NCBI RefSeq assembly: GCF_000024965.1
Contig: NC_013530.1
Span: 1,550,001 to 1,614,000 of the forward strand
Length of the DNA stretch: 64,000 nt
Source of the DNA: Xylanimonas cellulosilytica DSM 15894
GTDB lineage: Bacteria > Actinomycetota > Actinomycetes > Actinomycetales > Cellulomonadaceae
Direction: 5' to 3'
In this document: positions 17,201 through 24,405 of the stretch, one piece after another
How the letters are laid out: each line of letters begins with the position of its first letter
How positions within the stretch are numbered: position 1 is the stretch's first letter
Notes under the pieces: model-generated
The model's database searches: none
What the model was told of the DNA's origin: nothing
The model's input: the letters and a program-made list of their open reading frames with translations, nothing else
Program-made: the position numbers and the translations under genes

Positions 17201-17833
17201 GAGCGGTCCGCGAACGGCCCGTTCCGTGACCTGCGCGACCTGGTCCGCCGCGTGGACCTCACGACGCCGCAGCTCGAAGCCCTGGCCACGGCCGGTGCCA
17301 CCGAGTCCCTCGGCGTGGGCCGCCGCGAAGCCCTCTGGGCGGCCGGCGCCCTCGGCCAGGAGGGTCCGGACACCCTGGAGGGCGTGTCCGTCGGGGTCGA
17401 GGCGCCCACGCTGCCCGGCATGTCCGACGTCGAGACGACGGTCGCTGACTCCTGGGCCACCGGTGTCACTCCGGGCCTGTCACCCGTGGAGCTGGTCCGC
17501 GACTCGCTGACCCGCGCCGGCGTCGTCACGGTGGGCCGGGCGAACGTCACCGAGGACGGCCGGCGCATCGCCGTCGGCGGCGTCATCACCCACCGGCAGC
17601 GCCCGGGCACCGCGGGCGGCGTGACCTTCCTGTCCGTGGAGGACGAGACGGGCCTGCTCAACGTCGTCTGCTCGCCCGGGCTGTGGCAGCGGTTCCGCAC
17701 GGTCGCACGCACCGCGTCCGCCATGGTGGTGCGGGGCCGCATCGAGAAGGCCGACGGCGCCACGAACCTCGTCGCCGAGCACCTGTCCCCCCTGCGCCTC
17801 CCGGTGACCACGCGTAGCCGCGACTTCCGCTAG
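14276..17833 (+). CDS. dnaE2: DnaE2, error-prone DNA polymerase III alpha-type subunit
   Basis: The polymerase has 1185 residues. It carries an N-terminal PHP domain (YAELHAHSSFSFLDGAS, VTDHDGLYG), the C-family palm with catalytic acids in PDIDIDIES, fingers with ERFLRLPRHLGIHSGGMV and LFQEQLMQMA, a helix-hairpin-helix region and a C-terminal OB fold (VAVGGVITHRQRPGT). It performs mutagenic translesion synthesis with ImuB and ImuA'. A low-complexity insertion of roughly 90-100 residues (about 490-590) separates conserved blocks. It contains REVVRRTTSRGGGEG, encoded by a perfect palindrome. The ATG at 14276 overlaps the imuB stop. Confidence 0.95.
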   Translation: MTDPSPRYAELHAHSSFSFLDGASHPEELAAEAARLGLSALAVTDHDGLYGVVRHSQTAASVRLRTVFGAELHLPVPPGPGVGPRPVLDPPTGIPDPRAEHLLVLARGADGYARLSSAIAAAHLEAGVKGKATYHPERLGEQAAGEWLVLTGCRKGSVRRALAAEGTGGARRELDRLVALFGHENVAVEITATGDPRDADLHDALATLAHDARLPLVATTNAHYARPRDAHLAQALAAVRATSSLEQMDGWLPGAPTAHLRSGAEMARLHHRHPHSVPTAAALADECAFDLRLVAPGLPPYPVPEGHDEASWLRELVYRGATDRYGPRHAERIAGAWAQLDHELAVIEGLDFPGYFLVVYDLVEFCRVHGILAQGRGSAANSAVCYALGITAVDAVKNRLLFERFLAPERDGPPDIDIDIESVRREEVIQHVYTKFGRSHAAQVANVISYRPRSAVRDAARALGYDVGQQDAWSKSIERWGSLRDTPKVAPAVETRAAVKDARGAAVWGNRDRDWTPSLGYAPPRVVDPLAHDDADRPARPADLEREVVRRTTSRGGGEGLYLGSGSGSPERSDDAHDVVPAHAPPSAADEGTIPEQVIDLAERFLRLPRHLGIHSGGMVMCDRPVIEVCPVEWARMEGRTVLQWDKEDCADAGLVKFDLLGLGMLTAIRYAFEGIEARTGERLQLHHLPEDDPAVYDLLCAADTVGVFQVESRAQMATLPRLRPRNFYDIVVEVALIRPGPIQGNSVNPFIERRNKRQKVTYPHPLLEKSLSRTLGVPLFQEQLMQMAIDVAGFSPAESDRLRRAMGSKRSLERMEALRGRLMEGMTKNGVPPDVQEEIYGKLKAFADFGFPESHAYSFAFLVYASSWLKVHHPAAFYAGLLAAQPMGFYSPQSLVADARRHGVTVLRPDLGASAALACVERLPDDAPLEPERIPLPRSPDPRFGPDPDLRLAVRQGLAEVRSIGTDLAESIVAERSANGPFRDLRDLVRRVDLTTPQLEALATAGATESLGVGRREALWAAGALGQEGPDTLEGVSVGVEAPTLPGMSDVETTVADSWATGVTPGLSPVELVRDSLTRAGVVTVGRANVTEDGRRIAVGGVITHRQRPGTAGGVTFLSVEDETGLLNVVCSPGLWQRFRTVARTASAMVVRGRIEKADGATNLVAEHLSPLRLPVTTRSRDFR
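15911..15939. repeat. 14-bp-arm palindrome inside dnaE2
   Basis: CGCGAGGTAGTACG (15911-15924) and CGTACTACCTCGCG (15926-15939) are perfect reverse complements around one G. The repeat is read in frame as part of the non-conserved insertion of DnaE2. Its TA-rich core contrasts with the GC-rich surroundings, which suggests an inserted palindromic element. Confidence 0.75.
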
Positions 17834-17864
17834 CGAGTGGCGGCGAGGCGCGCGCGGTGGCGGG

Positions 17865-18716
17865 CTACCACGCCTGGGCGTACACCTCCGCGAACAGCTC
17901 GTCGGGGTCGACCTGCAGGCCGCGGGCGGTGAACCACGCGCACATGTTCACGCAGTCGCGGTGCAGGAACTCCACCGCGAACGGGCTCGCGGCCAGGTCG
18001 ACGACCTGCGGCACGTCGATGATGACGAGCCGCTCGCCGTCGGCGAGCACGTTGTACGGGGACAGGTCGCCGTGCGCCCAGCCGAGCCGTGCGAGGGTGC
18101 CCATGGCGTCGCGCAGCTGCTCGTAGTAGCCGACGATGACGTCGCGGTCCGGTCGGGCCTGCGCGAGCCGTGGTGCCGCGACCCAGGCGCCGTCGTCGGA
18201 CTGTGCACCGATGAACTCCATGAGGATCTCGGTCCCGTCGATCTGCACGGGGTAGGGGACGGGGGCGCCGGCCTCCCACAGCGAGCACAGGGCGTCGAAC
18301 TCCACCTGCGCCCAGTGGCCCGCGCGGACGGCGCGCCCGTATCCGGACCTGCGGTTGTCGGCCGCTCGCTGGTCGCGCGACTTCTTCACCTTGCGACCCT
18401 CGGAGTACGAGTCGTCGCGCGTGAACTGGCGGTGTTCGTGGCCTCGGTACCGCTTGGCGGCGAGCAGGGACCAGTGGGGTTCGCCGTCGGGCCCGCGGTG
18501 GTCGGGGATCGCGCGCTCGACGAGGAAGACGTCGGCCTCCTTGCCCGTCTTGAGGACGCCGAGCTCGGTGTCGAGGGCGGCGGCCGCGGTGACGATCCAG
18601 GTGGGGTAGGGCTGAGGGCCGCGCTGACCCTTGGCGACGGAGGTCCAGGTGGACCAGCGGGTGCCGGGCGGCGCGAGCTCGAGTGCATACGGTTCGGACG
18701 AGTCCAGAGCGGACAT
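17865..18716 (-). CDS. RIO-type atypical protein kinase
   Basis: This 283-residue protein carries the RIO kinase features. LKTGKEADVFLVE is the short ATP-binding loop, AAKRYR holds the ATP-contacting Lys, SEGRKVKKSRDQR is the RIO flexible loop, HGDLSPYNVL the catalytic loop and IIDVPQ the metal-binding Asp. RIO proteins in archaea and eukaryotes act in ribosome maturation; the bacterial ones are poorly understood. The ATG at 18716 has GGAG about ten bases upstream. The gene stands alone and converges on dnaE2. The residue pattern supports an active enzyme. Confidence 0.9.
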   Translation of the reverse strand: MSALDSSEPYALELAPPGTRWSTWTSVAKGQRGPQPYPTWIVTAAAALDTELGVLKTGKEADVFLVERAIPDHRGPDGEPHWSLLAAKRYRGHEHRQFTRDDSYSEGRKVKKSRDQRAADNRRSGYGRAVRAGHWAQVEFDALCSLWEAGAPVPYPVQIDGTEILMEFIGAQSDDGAWVAAPRLAQARPDRDVIVGYYEQLRDAMGTLARLGWAHGDLSPYNVLADGERLVIIDVPQVVDLAASPFAVEFLHRDCVNMCAWFTARGLQVDPDELFAEVYAQAW

Positions 18717-18945
18717 CGGGAGGTCTCCTCGGGGGAAGGGGCGGGACGTGCTGCCCTGTCTCCCCGGAGGCGCTACCGCATGCTCAGCGGGCGGGGGGGA
18801 GGCAGGCAAGAACGGCGACGGTCATTGCGGGCCTCCCCTCGTGCGTCGCGGTGCGGCGCACCGCGCGAATGCGTGAACGCGCCGATACTGGCACGGCCGC
18901 CGGCAGCGGCACCACGGAATATGCGACCGATCAGGTGCCGAGCCG
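18717..18945. other. 229-base intergenic stretch with a hairpin
   Basis: No convincing gene is visible. An 8-bp hairpin lies at 18848-18864 (GCGGTGCG, one base, CGCACCGC). It could end transcription of the upstream minus-strand pair, although no T-run follows. The promoter and ribosome-binding site of the RIO kinase lie in the first bases of this stretch. Confidence 0.4.
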
Positions 18946-19554
18946 TCAGGCGGTGGGCTGGGCCGGGCGGTCGGTGCGGCGGGCGTAGTAGGCCCAGGGG
19001 AACCAGCCGGTGCCGATCATCGTCCAGCCGTCGGCCTCGAGGCGGGACCGTCGCGGTCCCAGGACCGAGGACCGTCGGTGCTCCCAGACCACGGCGTCCT
19101 TGGCCATGTCGTGGTAGAGCGGCCCACACCCGATCGAGTGCCACCCCTGCTGCCCGTAGCGTTCGAGCTGCTCCATCTCGTCGAAGGCCGTCACGGGGGA
19201 GAGACGCCAGACGTCCCCGAGGTCGGCGAGCGTGGGATCGGCCGTCGGGCCCTCGTCGCCGGTCACGACGCCGAACCGCTGCTGCGCGGCCTGCCGGGAC
19301 ATGCCGAGCCGTGCGCCGATCCGCGCCCAGCTCGTCCGCTGGTGGCGGGCGGCGGCGACGGCGTCGTCGCGCATGGTGGCGGCTTCCTCGGCCAGCAGGT
19401 GGGTGAACTCCACCAGGTCCAGCCCGGCCTCGGTGTCGCCGGCCTCCTGGGCCCGGACCACCTCCGGGAGCGCGCCCGCGACGAGGGCGCGCAACCCGTC
19501 CCGGGCGGCCGCGCGGCGGTCGTCGTCTCCCGGGTGGCGGGGGTCAGCGCTCAT
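18946..19554 (-). CDS. Helix-turn-helix protein of unknown function
   Basis: I do not recognise this 202-residue protein as a named family. Its middle contains a good helix-turn-helix, SWARIGARLGMSRQAAQQRFG (about residues 77-97), after a charged helix (EFTHLLAEEAATMRDDAVAAARHQ). The second half is rich in aromatics and has a repeat-like EADGWTMIGTGWFPWAYYARR resembling conserved DUF modules. The start overlaps the preceding gene's stop by 11 bases, so the two form an operon. It may bind the palindrome in front of that operon (19843-19859). Confidence 0.75.
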   Translation of the reverse strand: MSADPRHPGDDDRRAAARDGLRALVAGALPEVVRAQEAGDTEAGLDLVEFTHLLAEEAATMRDDAVAAARHQRTSWARIGARLGMSRQAAQQRFGVVTGDEGPTADPTLADLGDVWRLSPVTAFDEMEQLERYGQQGWHSIGCGPLYHDMAKDAVVWEHRRSSVLGPRRSRLEADGWTMIGTGWFPWAYYARRTDRPAQPTA

Positions 19555-19840
19555 CGGCGTCGTCGTGGTGCGGGTGCTGCCGCGTGGCGGCATGCTGCTG
19601 AGCGCTCCGTGCCGCCCGCACGGCGAAGCGGATCATGGCGCCCGCGATCACGAGCAGCACCCCGCACGCGACCAGCAGGAGCGCGCGCACCCACGTGGTG
19701 TCGGTGTGCGACTGCAGCAGGAGGAGGCCGGCGAGGCTGGCGAGCGGGGCGATGACGGTCGCGGCCCACACCACCGGACGCGCACCGGTCGACTGGTGAA
19801 GCGGGCGGAGCGCGGGCTGCTGGGGCTCGGGTCTGGTCAT
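19544..19840 (-). CDS. Small membrane protein with two helices
   Basis: This 98-residue protein has two hydrophobic segments (about residues 24-42, and 50-70 containing RALLLVACGVLLVIAGAMI). Between and after them the sequence is polar, and the tail is rich in His, Gln and Asp. No known family is recognised. It is the first gene of a two-gene unit with the helix-turn-helix protein. The ATG at 19840 lies about six bases after a GATCAT -10 element, so the message is probably leaderless. Confidence 0.7.
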   Translation of the reverse strand: MTRPEPQQPALRPLHQSTGARPVVWAATVIAPLASLAGLLLLQSHTDTTWVRALLLVACGVLLVIAGAMIRFAVRAARSAQQHAATRQHPHHDDADER

Positions 19841-19842
19841 GT

Positions 19843-19875
19843 GTCAATGATCCATTGACGCCAGGTGAGTGTCAA
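19843..19875 (-). promoter_or_regulatory. Promoter and operator of the membrane/HTH protein pair
   Basis: On the minus strand TTGACA (19875-19870) and GATCAT (19852-19847) are 17 bases apart. The perfect inverted repeat GTCAATG-ATC-CATTGAC (19843-19859) covers the -10 and the start codon region. A repressor there would block transcription; the helix-turn-helix protein of the same operon is the natural candidate. Confidence 0.6.
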
Positions 19876-19924
19876 GAGAGTGTTGACGGCGGTATCGGGG
19901 CGGCGAACGAAGAGCCGCCCGCGC

Positions 19925-20764
19925 TCAGGCGCCCAGGAGCTGCGCCGCCGTCGAGACCACCCACGTGGCGGACGCGTCCCAGATCGCGAAGGCGTCCACG
20001 CCCAGCAGGTTCAGGGCCGCCCCGCCGACCCCGACCACGGCGTAGACGCTCACCGGCGTCATCACCAGCCACTCACGCCACGACCCGGCATCGCCCAGCA
20101 GGGGGAGCGACACGTTGCCGCCGCGCCGCCAGACGTCGTCGAACGGCAGCACGGGGTAGCGACGCACCCAACGCGGGGAGCGGACCCGGATCGGCCACAG
20201 GAGCGGCACGCCGTTCGTGGTCAGCAGGTCCCCCACGATGTGCACGAGGCAGCCCAGGCCCACGCTGAACGGCATCCAGTACCACTCCTCCGGGGCATAG
20301 ACCGCGATGAGCACGGCGAGGCTCAGGGACGCGAGCCAGGACCAGGCGGTACCGGTACGGGTGATCTTCAGGGCGCGCAGGGCGAACGAGACGAGCAGCA
20401 CGGCCATGATGCCGGGACCGATCAGCACCTCGCCGAACGTCTGCGTGGTCACGGTGATCTGCCCGGCCGCCCACGCGATCGCGGTGAACACGGCGACACC
20501 CAGCAGCGAGTGGGTGCCGCCGCGGTGCCCGCCCGCGAGCGCCGCGATCGCGCGCGTCACCCGCTCCGAGACGGGCGGCAGGGAATGGGCGATGGTGCCC
20601 GAGTGGTGGTCGGCGTCAGGCAGCAGCGCCGCACCGGCGCACACGAGCGCCCCGGTGATGACCCCGACGTCGGAGACGGGGTAGAGGCCGAGCGCTATCG
20701 GTGCCGTCGAGGTGACGGCGACCCAGGCCGCCGCCCCCGACGCTGCATGGTGTCCACCCATCAT
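19925..20764 (-). CDS. YdjM/LexA-regulated-type membrane metal-dependent hydrolase
   Basis: This 279-residue multi-helix membrane protein belongs to the DUF457/YdjM family. MMGGHHAASGAAAW at the start, LLPDADHHSG (residues about 48-57), HRGGTHSLLG (about 81-90) and HIVGDLLTTNGV (about 170-181) supply the conserved His and Asp residues thought to bind metal. The real activity of the family is uncertain. Two adjacent ATG codons at 20764 and 20761 are possible; the first lies eight bases after TACGGT, giving a leaderless message. It is divergent from the gene at 20820. Confidence 0.87.
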   Translation of the reverse strand: MMGGHHAASGAAAWVAVTSTAPIALGLYPVSDVGVITGALVCAGAALLPDADHHSGTIAHSLPPVSERVTRAIAALAGGHRGGTHSLLGVAVFTAIAWAAGQITVTTQTFGEVLIGPGIMAVLLVSFALRALKITRTGTAWSWLASLSLAVLIAVYAPEEWYWMPFSVGLGCLVHIVGDLLTTNGVPLLWPIRVRSPRWVRRYPVLPFDDVWRRGGNVSLPLLGDAGSWREWLVMTPVSVYAVVGVGGAALNLLGVDAFAIWDASATWVVSTAAQLLGA

Positions 20765-20770
20765 GGGGCA

Positions 20771-20815
20771 CGACCGTACAGGCCTCCCGTGCAGGTCACG
20801 GGCACGGTACGGTCG
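20771..20815. promoter_or_regulatory. Symmetric divergent promoters with 9-bp inverted arms
   Basis: CGACCGTAC (20771-20779) and GTACGGTCG (20807-20815) are perfect reverse complements 27 bases apart. Each arm contains a TACGGT -10 element facing outward (20778-20773 minus, 20808-20813 plus). Each -10 sits six to eight bases before a start codon. Confidence 0.5.
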
Positions 20816-20819
20816 CGTC

Positions 20820-21218
20820 ATGACTGCAACGGCGCAGCCTGACCCCGACCTCCCGGCGCCCTCGGAGGGCGGCCACCCGGCCGTGCGCGGCGTGGCGCTG
20901 CTCGCCCGGTTCCTCCTTGAGCTCGCCCTGCTCGCCGGGGTGTGGTGGTGCGTCTTCACGGCGTCCGGCGACCACTGGTGGCGGTGGCTCCTGGCGGGCC
21001 TGGCGCCCGTCGCCGTCGGCATCGCCTGGGGCGCCTGGCTCTCCCCGCGCGCCCCCTACAAGCCCGCCGAACCCGTGCGCGTGCTCATCGAGGCGCTGTT
21101 GTTCGGCGGCCTAGGCAGCGCGCTGTGGGCGCTCGGTCACCCGTGGGTCGGCGTGGCGCTCGCGGGCGCCTGGGCGGTGGACCGCGCGGTGCTGTCGGCG
21201 GTCCGGCCCGCTCGCTGA
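20820..21218 (+). CDS. YrdB-like (DUF2568) small membrane protein
   Basis: This 132-residue protein has four hydrophobic helices after a Pro-rich cytoplasmic N-terminus. The sequence LLARFLLELALLAGVWWCVF and the WGAWLSPRAPYKPAEPVRVLIEALLFG part match the YrdB family. No function is known for this family. The ATG at 20820 follows TACGGT by six bases. The last 82 bases overlap the 3' end of the opposite-strand esterase gene, an unusual convergent overlap. Confidence 0.85.
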   Translation: MTATAQPDPDLPAPSEGGHPAVRGVALLARFLLELALLAGVWWCVFTASGDHWWRWLLAGLAPVAVGIAWGAWLSPRAPYKPAEPVRVLIEALLFGGLGSALWALGHPWVGVALAGAWAVDRAVLSAVRPAR

Positions 21219-22549
21219 CCCGGTCCGTCACGACGCTGTTCGCCCAGAGCGAACGCCAGCGCCGTCGGGAGGGTGATCTCCCAGCAGGCGGCGTCGTGCC
21301 CGCCGTCGAACTCGGCGTAGGAGAAGGCGTCGCAGCGGGTCTCGAGGACGTCGCGCAGGCGCCGGGTGGGGTCGAGCAGCACCCACTCGCCCGTCCCGAC
21401 CTCCAGGTGGACGCGGCCGAGCCGGGTGCCCGAGCCGGCGATCATCCGGGTCAGCCACTCGGCGGGCTCCCCGCCGACGGCGTTGGGCCACCAGAACGCG
21501 CCCGAGTGGCACACGGAGGCACCGAACCGGTCGGGGGCGACGCACTGCGCGTACAGGGCGGTCAGCCCACCGAGGGACTGCCCGGCGATCGCGGTGCGCT
21601 CGGGGGAGCGGGTCACGGCCCCGATGGCCTCGGGCGAAGCGTCGAGCAGCGCGACGACGTCGTCCACCAGCGCCGGGTTGCACGTCAGGTCGGCGACCCG
21701 TTCCGCCAGGCCGCCGTGCGCGAGCAGCAGCGTGGCGGTCGGGCGCAGCACCCCGGCGGCGGCCCAGGCGTCGAGCTGAGCGCCGGCGCCGGGTCCGTGG
21801 ACGTCGCCCCACCGGTCGCCGTCGAGCAGGACGAGCACGTCCCACCCCTCGGGGCCGGGATCGGCGTCGGGCACGTGCCACCAGGCCCGCCGCGTGCCGT
21901 GTCGCACCGGCACGATCCGGCCGCGCGGCGCGGCGGGCCACGCGCGCGGTGCCGGGGCGTCCGGCCCTGAGCCCACGGAGCCGCCGCGCCCGTGCGGGCC
22001 CAGGTCCGTCGTCTCGCGCGCCAGCGGGTCGGGCCGCATGTGCCGCTGCAGGTCGTACCAGGCGTCGACGGCGGCGTGCCGGGCCGGGTCGGTCACGGAC
22101 CGCGCCCGGACGCGGCGTTGCTCCAGCTCGGCCAGGGTGGCCTCGGGGAGCCGCGGTGGTGCGCCGTCGTCCACCGCGAGCGCGTAGCTGCCCCGCCAGC
22201 CGGAGCCGAGGCGCAGCGTCAGGGCCCACAGGTCGGTGCCGGGCAGCCGGTCGAGCAGGGCGTCCCGGTAGGTGGTGTCGTCGACGAGCTTGTTGATCAC
22301 GACGGCGACGCGCGCGGCCTCGCCACGGTGCCAGAAGGTGACGTCGCGAACAGGTCCGGCGCCCTCGACGACGGGCGTACCAAGACGGCGGACCCCGGCC
22401 CACACGCGGTCCGCCGACGCGGGGTCGGCGAGCACCGCCGACACCAGTGCCGACGTGCCGCGGGGAACAGGGCTCGGGCGGACGGCGTGCGGCGGGATCG
22501 TCATCGCGCGGGCGCTCGTGCCGGACGGCGGCGTGGGGAAGATGCTCAT
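21137..22549 (-). CDS. Enterochelin esterase-like (Fes) siderophore hydrolase
   Basis: This 470-residue enzyme has an N-terminal enterochelin-esterase accessory domain (about 30-190; FWHRGEAARVAVVINKL). A C-terminal alpha/beta hydrolase has the nucleophile elbow AGQSLGG and a terminal His in FDGGHDAACW. Fes enzymes hydrolyse ferric catecholate siderophores in the cytoplasm after import, which lowers affinity so that reductases such as SIP proteins can free the iron. The ATG at 22549 overlaps the stop of the ATPase gene as ATGA. The last about 27 codons (a Ser/Thr/Ala-rich tail) overlap the opposite gene at 20820-21218. Confidence 0.9.
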   Translation of the reverse strand: MSIFPTPPSGTSARAMTIPPHAVRPSPVPRGTSALVSAVLADPASADRVWAGVRRLGTPVVEGAGPVRDVTFWHRGEAARVAVVINKLVDDTTYRDALLDRLPGTDLWALTLRLGSGWRGSYALAVDDGAPPRLPEATLAELEQRRVRARSVTDPARHAAVDAWYDLQRHMRPDPLARETTDLGPHGRGGSVGSGPDAPAPRAWPAAPRGRIVPVRHGTRRAWWHVPDADPGPEGWDVLVLLDGDRWGDVHGPGAGAQLDAWAAAGVLRPTATLLLAHGGLAERVADLTCNPALVDDVVALLDASPEAIGAVTRSPERTAIAGQSLGGLTALYAQCVAPDRFGASVCHSGAFWWPNAVGGEPAEWLTRMIAGSGTRLGRVHLEVGTGEWVLLDPTRRLRDVLETRCDAFSYAEFDGGHDAACWEITLPTALAFALGEQRRDGPGQRAGRTADSTARSTAQAPASATPTHG

Positions 22550-23340
22550 GCGAGGACCCGCCGGCGGTCGCGGGGCACGACGAGGGGCCTGCCGTTCTCG
22601 GGGTCGGGGATCACGCGCGCGTCCAGGTCGTACACGTCGCGCAGCAGGTCCGGCGTCAGGACGTCCTCCGCGGGGCCCTGCGCGACGATCCGCCCGTCGC
22701 GCATCGCGACGAGGTGCGTGGCGTAGCGGGCGGCCAGGTTGAGGTCGTGCAGGACGGCGACGAGGGTGCGGCCGTTCTCGTGCAGGCGGGCGCACAGGTC
22801 GAGGACGTCGAGCTGGTGGGCGATGTCGAGGAAGGTCGTCGGCTCGTCGAGCAGCACGACGGGGGTCTGCTGCGCAAGGGTCATCGCGATCCACGCGCGC
22901 TGCCGCTGCCCGCCGGAGAGCTCATCGACGAACCGGTCGGCGTGCTCGCGCATCCCGACCTCGTCGAGGGCGTCCGAGACCGCCGTCTCGTCGTCGGCGG
23001 TCCACTGCCGCAGCAGGCGCTGGTGCGGGTAGCGGCCCCGGGCGACCAGGTCCGCGACGGTGACGGACTCGGGGACGACGGGCGACTGGGGGAGCAGCCC
23101 GATCTTCCGCGCGACCTGCTTGGTGGGCAGTGTGCGGATGTCGGCGCCGTCGAGCACCACCTGGCCGGCGGCGGGGGCGAGCATGCGTCCCAGCGCCCGC
23201 AGGAGCGTGGACTTGCCGCAGGCGTTGGGCCCGATGATGACGGTGAACCCGCCGTCGGGAACGGCGAAGGTCAGGCCGTCGACGACGGTGCGCGAGCCGT
23301 AGCCGAGCCGGACCGCCTCGGCGGTGAGCGTGGGGAGCAT
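22546..23340 (-). CDS. Ferric-siderophore ABC transporter ATPase (FepC-like)
   Basis: The 264-residue ATPase has Walker A GPNACGKST, signature LSGGQRQR, Walker B VVLLDEPTTFLD and switch His in AVLHDLN. The Cys in the Walker A (NACGKST, in place of the usual Gly or Ser) is seen in several iron-siderophore ATPases. It would energise the two permeases encoded just upstream. It is separated from fepG by 21 bases and overlaps the esterase gene by four bases. The whole run from fepB to fes is one operon under an iron box. Confidence 0.95.
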   Translation of the reverse strand: MLPTLTAEAVRLGYGSRTVVDGLTFAVPDGGFTVIIGPNACGKSTLLRALGRMLAPAAGQVVLDGADIRTLPTKQVARKIGLLPQSPVVPESVTVADLVARGRYPHQRLLRQWTADDETAVSDALDEVGMREHADRFVDELSGGQRQRAWIAMTLAQQTPVVLLDEPTTFLDIAHQLDVLDLCARLHENGRTLVAVLHDLNLAARYATHLVAMRDGRIVAQGPAEDVLTPDLLRDVYDLDARVIPDPENGRPLVVPRDRRRVLA

Positions 23341-23361
23341 GGGGAGTCCTTTCCGGTGCGC

Positions 23362-24405
23362 TCAGGCGCGCCGCGCGAGGAGCCAGATCAGGTACAGGCC
23401 GCCGAGCAGGGCGGTGACCGTGCCGACCGGGGTGCGCAGGCCGAGGTCGACGTTCTGGGCGAGCAGGTCCGCGAGCACGAGCAGGGTCCCGCCGACGAGG
23501 AAGGCGCCGCCCACGGGTACACCCGTCTGCCGGGTGAGTCGTCGCACGACCTGCGGTGCGGCGAGGGCGACGAACGCGAGCGGTCCCGTCGCGGCCACGG
23601 CCGCGCCCGTGAGCACGACGCCGAGGACGACGCCGAGCAGGCGCGTGCGCTCGACGCGCACGCCGAGCCCGGCCGCCAGGTCGTCGCCCATCTCCATGAG
23701 GGTCAGCCTCCGGGCGACGACGACGAGCGCGGGGACGAGGACGACGACGGCGCCACCGATGCTCCACACGTGCGGCCAGCCGCGCCCCAGGAGCGAGCCC
23801 GCCAGCCACTGCTGGGCGGTGACGGCCTGGTCGAGCTCTGCACGCACGAGCAGCAGCCAGGTGATCGCGGAGCACACGGCGCCGATGCCGATGCCGACGA
23901 GCACCAGCCGCATGCCGCCGCTCGTGCCGTCACGCCGGGCGAGGATGTACACGACGAGCGCGGTGAGCAGCCCACCGCCGACGGCCGACAGCGCGGTGGC
24001 CAGCATGCCGCCGTCGAGCAGGACCAGCTGGACGACGGCGCCCGTGGACGCGCCGCTCGTGAGCCCGATGACGTCGGGCGAGGCGAGCGCGTTGCGCGAC
24101 AGGCTCTGGAAGACTGCGCCGCCGGCGCCGAGCGCGCCGCCGACCAGCAGGGCGGTGAGCAGGCGGGGCAGCCGCCGGCCCTGGACGGTGCGTACGGCGC
24201 GGTCGTCGCCCTGCCCGGCGAGCGCGGCGACCACCTCGCCGGGGGACAGGTCGAGGGTGCCGCTGGTGAGCGTCACCAGGGCGGCGGCGAGCAGGATGAT
24301 GGCGAGCACCGCGCCCACCGCCACGGTGCGCGGTGCCACCCGGACGGTGACGGGCCCGGTGGTCACGATCCAGCCGGGGACGACGGCGGAGCGGGTGATG
24401 GTCAC
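23362..24405 (-). CDS. Ferric-siderophore ABC transporter permease (FepG-like)
   Basis: This 347-residue FecCD-family permease has about nine to ten membrane helices. Signatures include GRRLPRLLTALLVGGALGAGGAVFQSLSRNALASPDVIGLTSGA and, near the end, GPLAFVALAAPQVVRRLTRQTGVP, the cytoplasmic coupling helix region. The GTG start overlaps the stop of the other permease (GTGA). With its partner it forms the inner-membrane channel for an imported Fe(III)-siderophore, probably a catecholate judging by the Fes-like esterase in the operon. Confidence 0.94.
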   Translation of the reverse strand: MTITRSAVVPGWIVTTGPVTVRVAPRTVAVGAVLAIILLAAALVTLTSGTLDLSPGEVVAALAGQGDDRAVRTVQGRRLPRLLTALLVGGALGAGGAVFQSLSRNALASPDVIGLTSGASTGAVVQLVLLDGGMLATALSAVGGGLLTALVVYILARRDGTSGGMRLVLVGIGIGAVCSAITWLLLVRAELDQAVTAQQWLAGSLLGRGWPHVWSIGGAVVVLVPALVVVARRLTLMEMGDDLAAGLGVRVERTRLLGVVLGVVLTGAAVAATGPLAFVALAAPQVVRRLTRQTGVPVGGAFLVGGTLLVLADLLAQNVDLGLRTPVGTVTALLGGLYLIWLLARRA

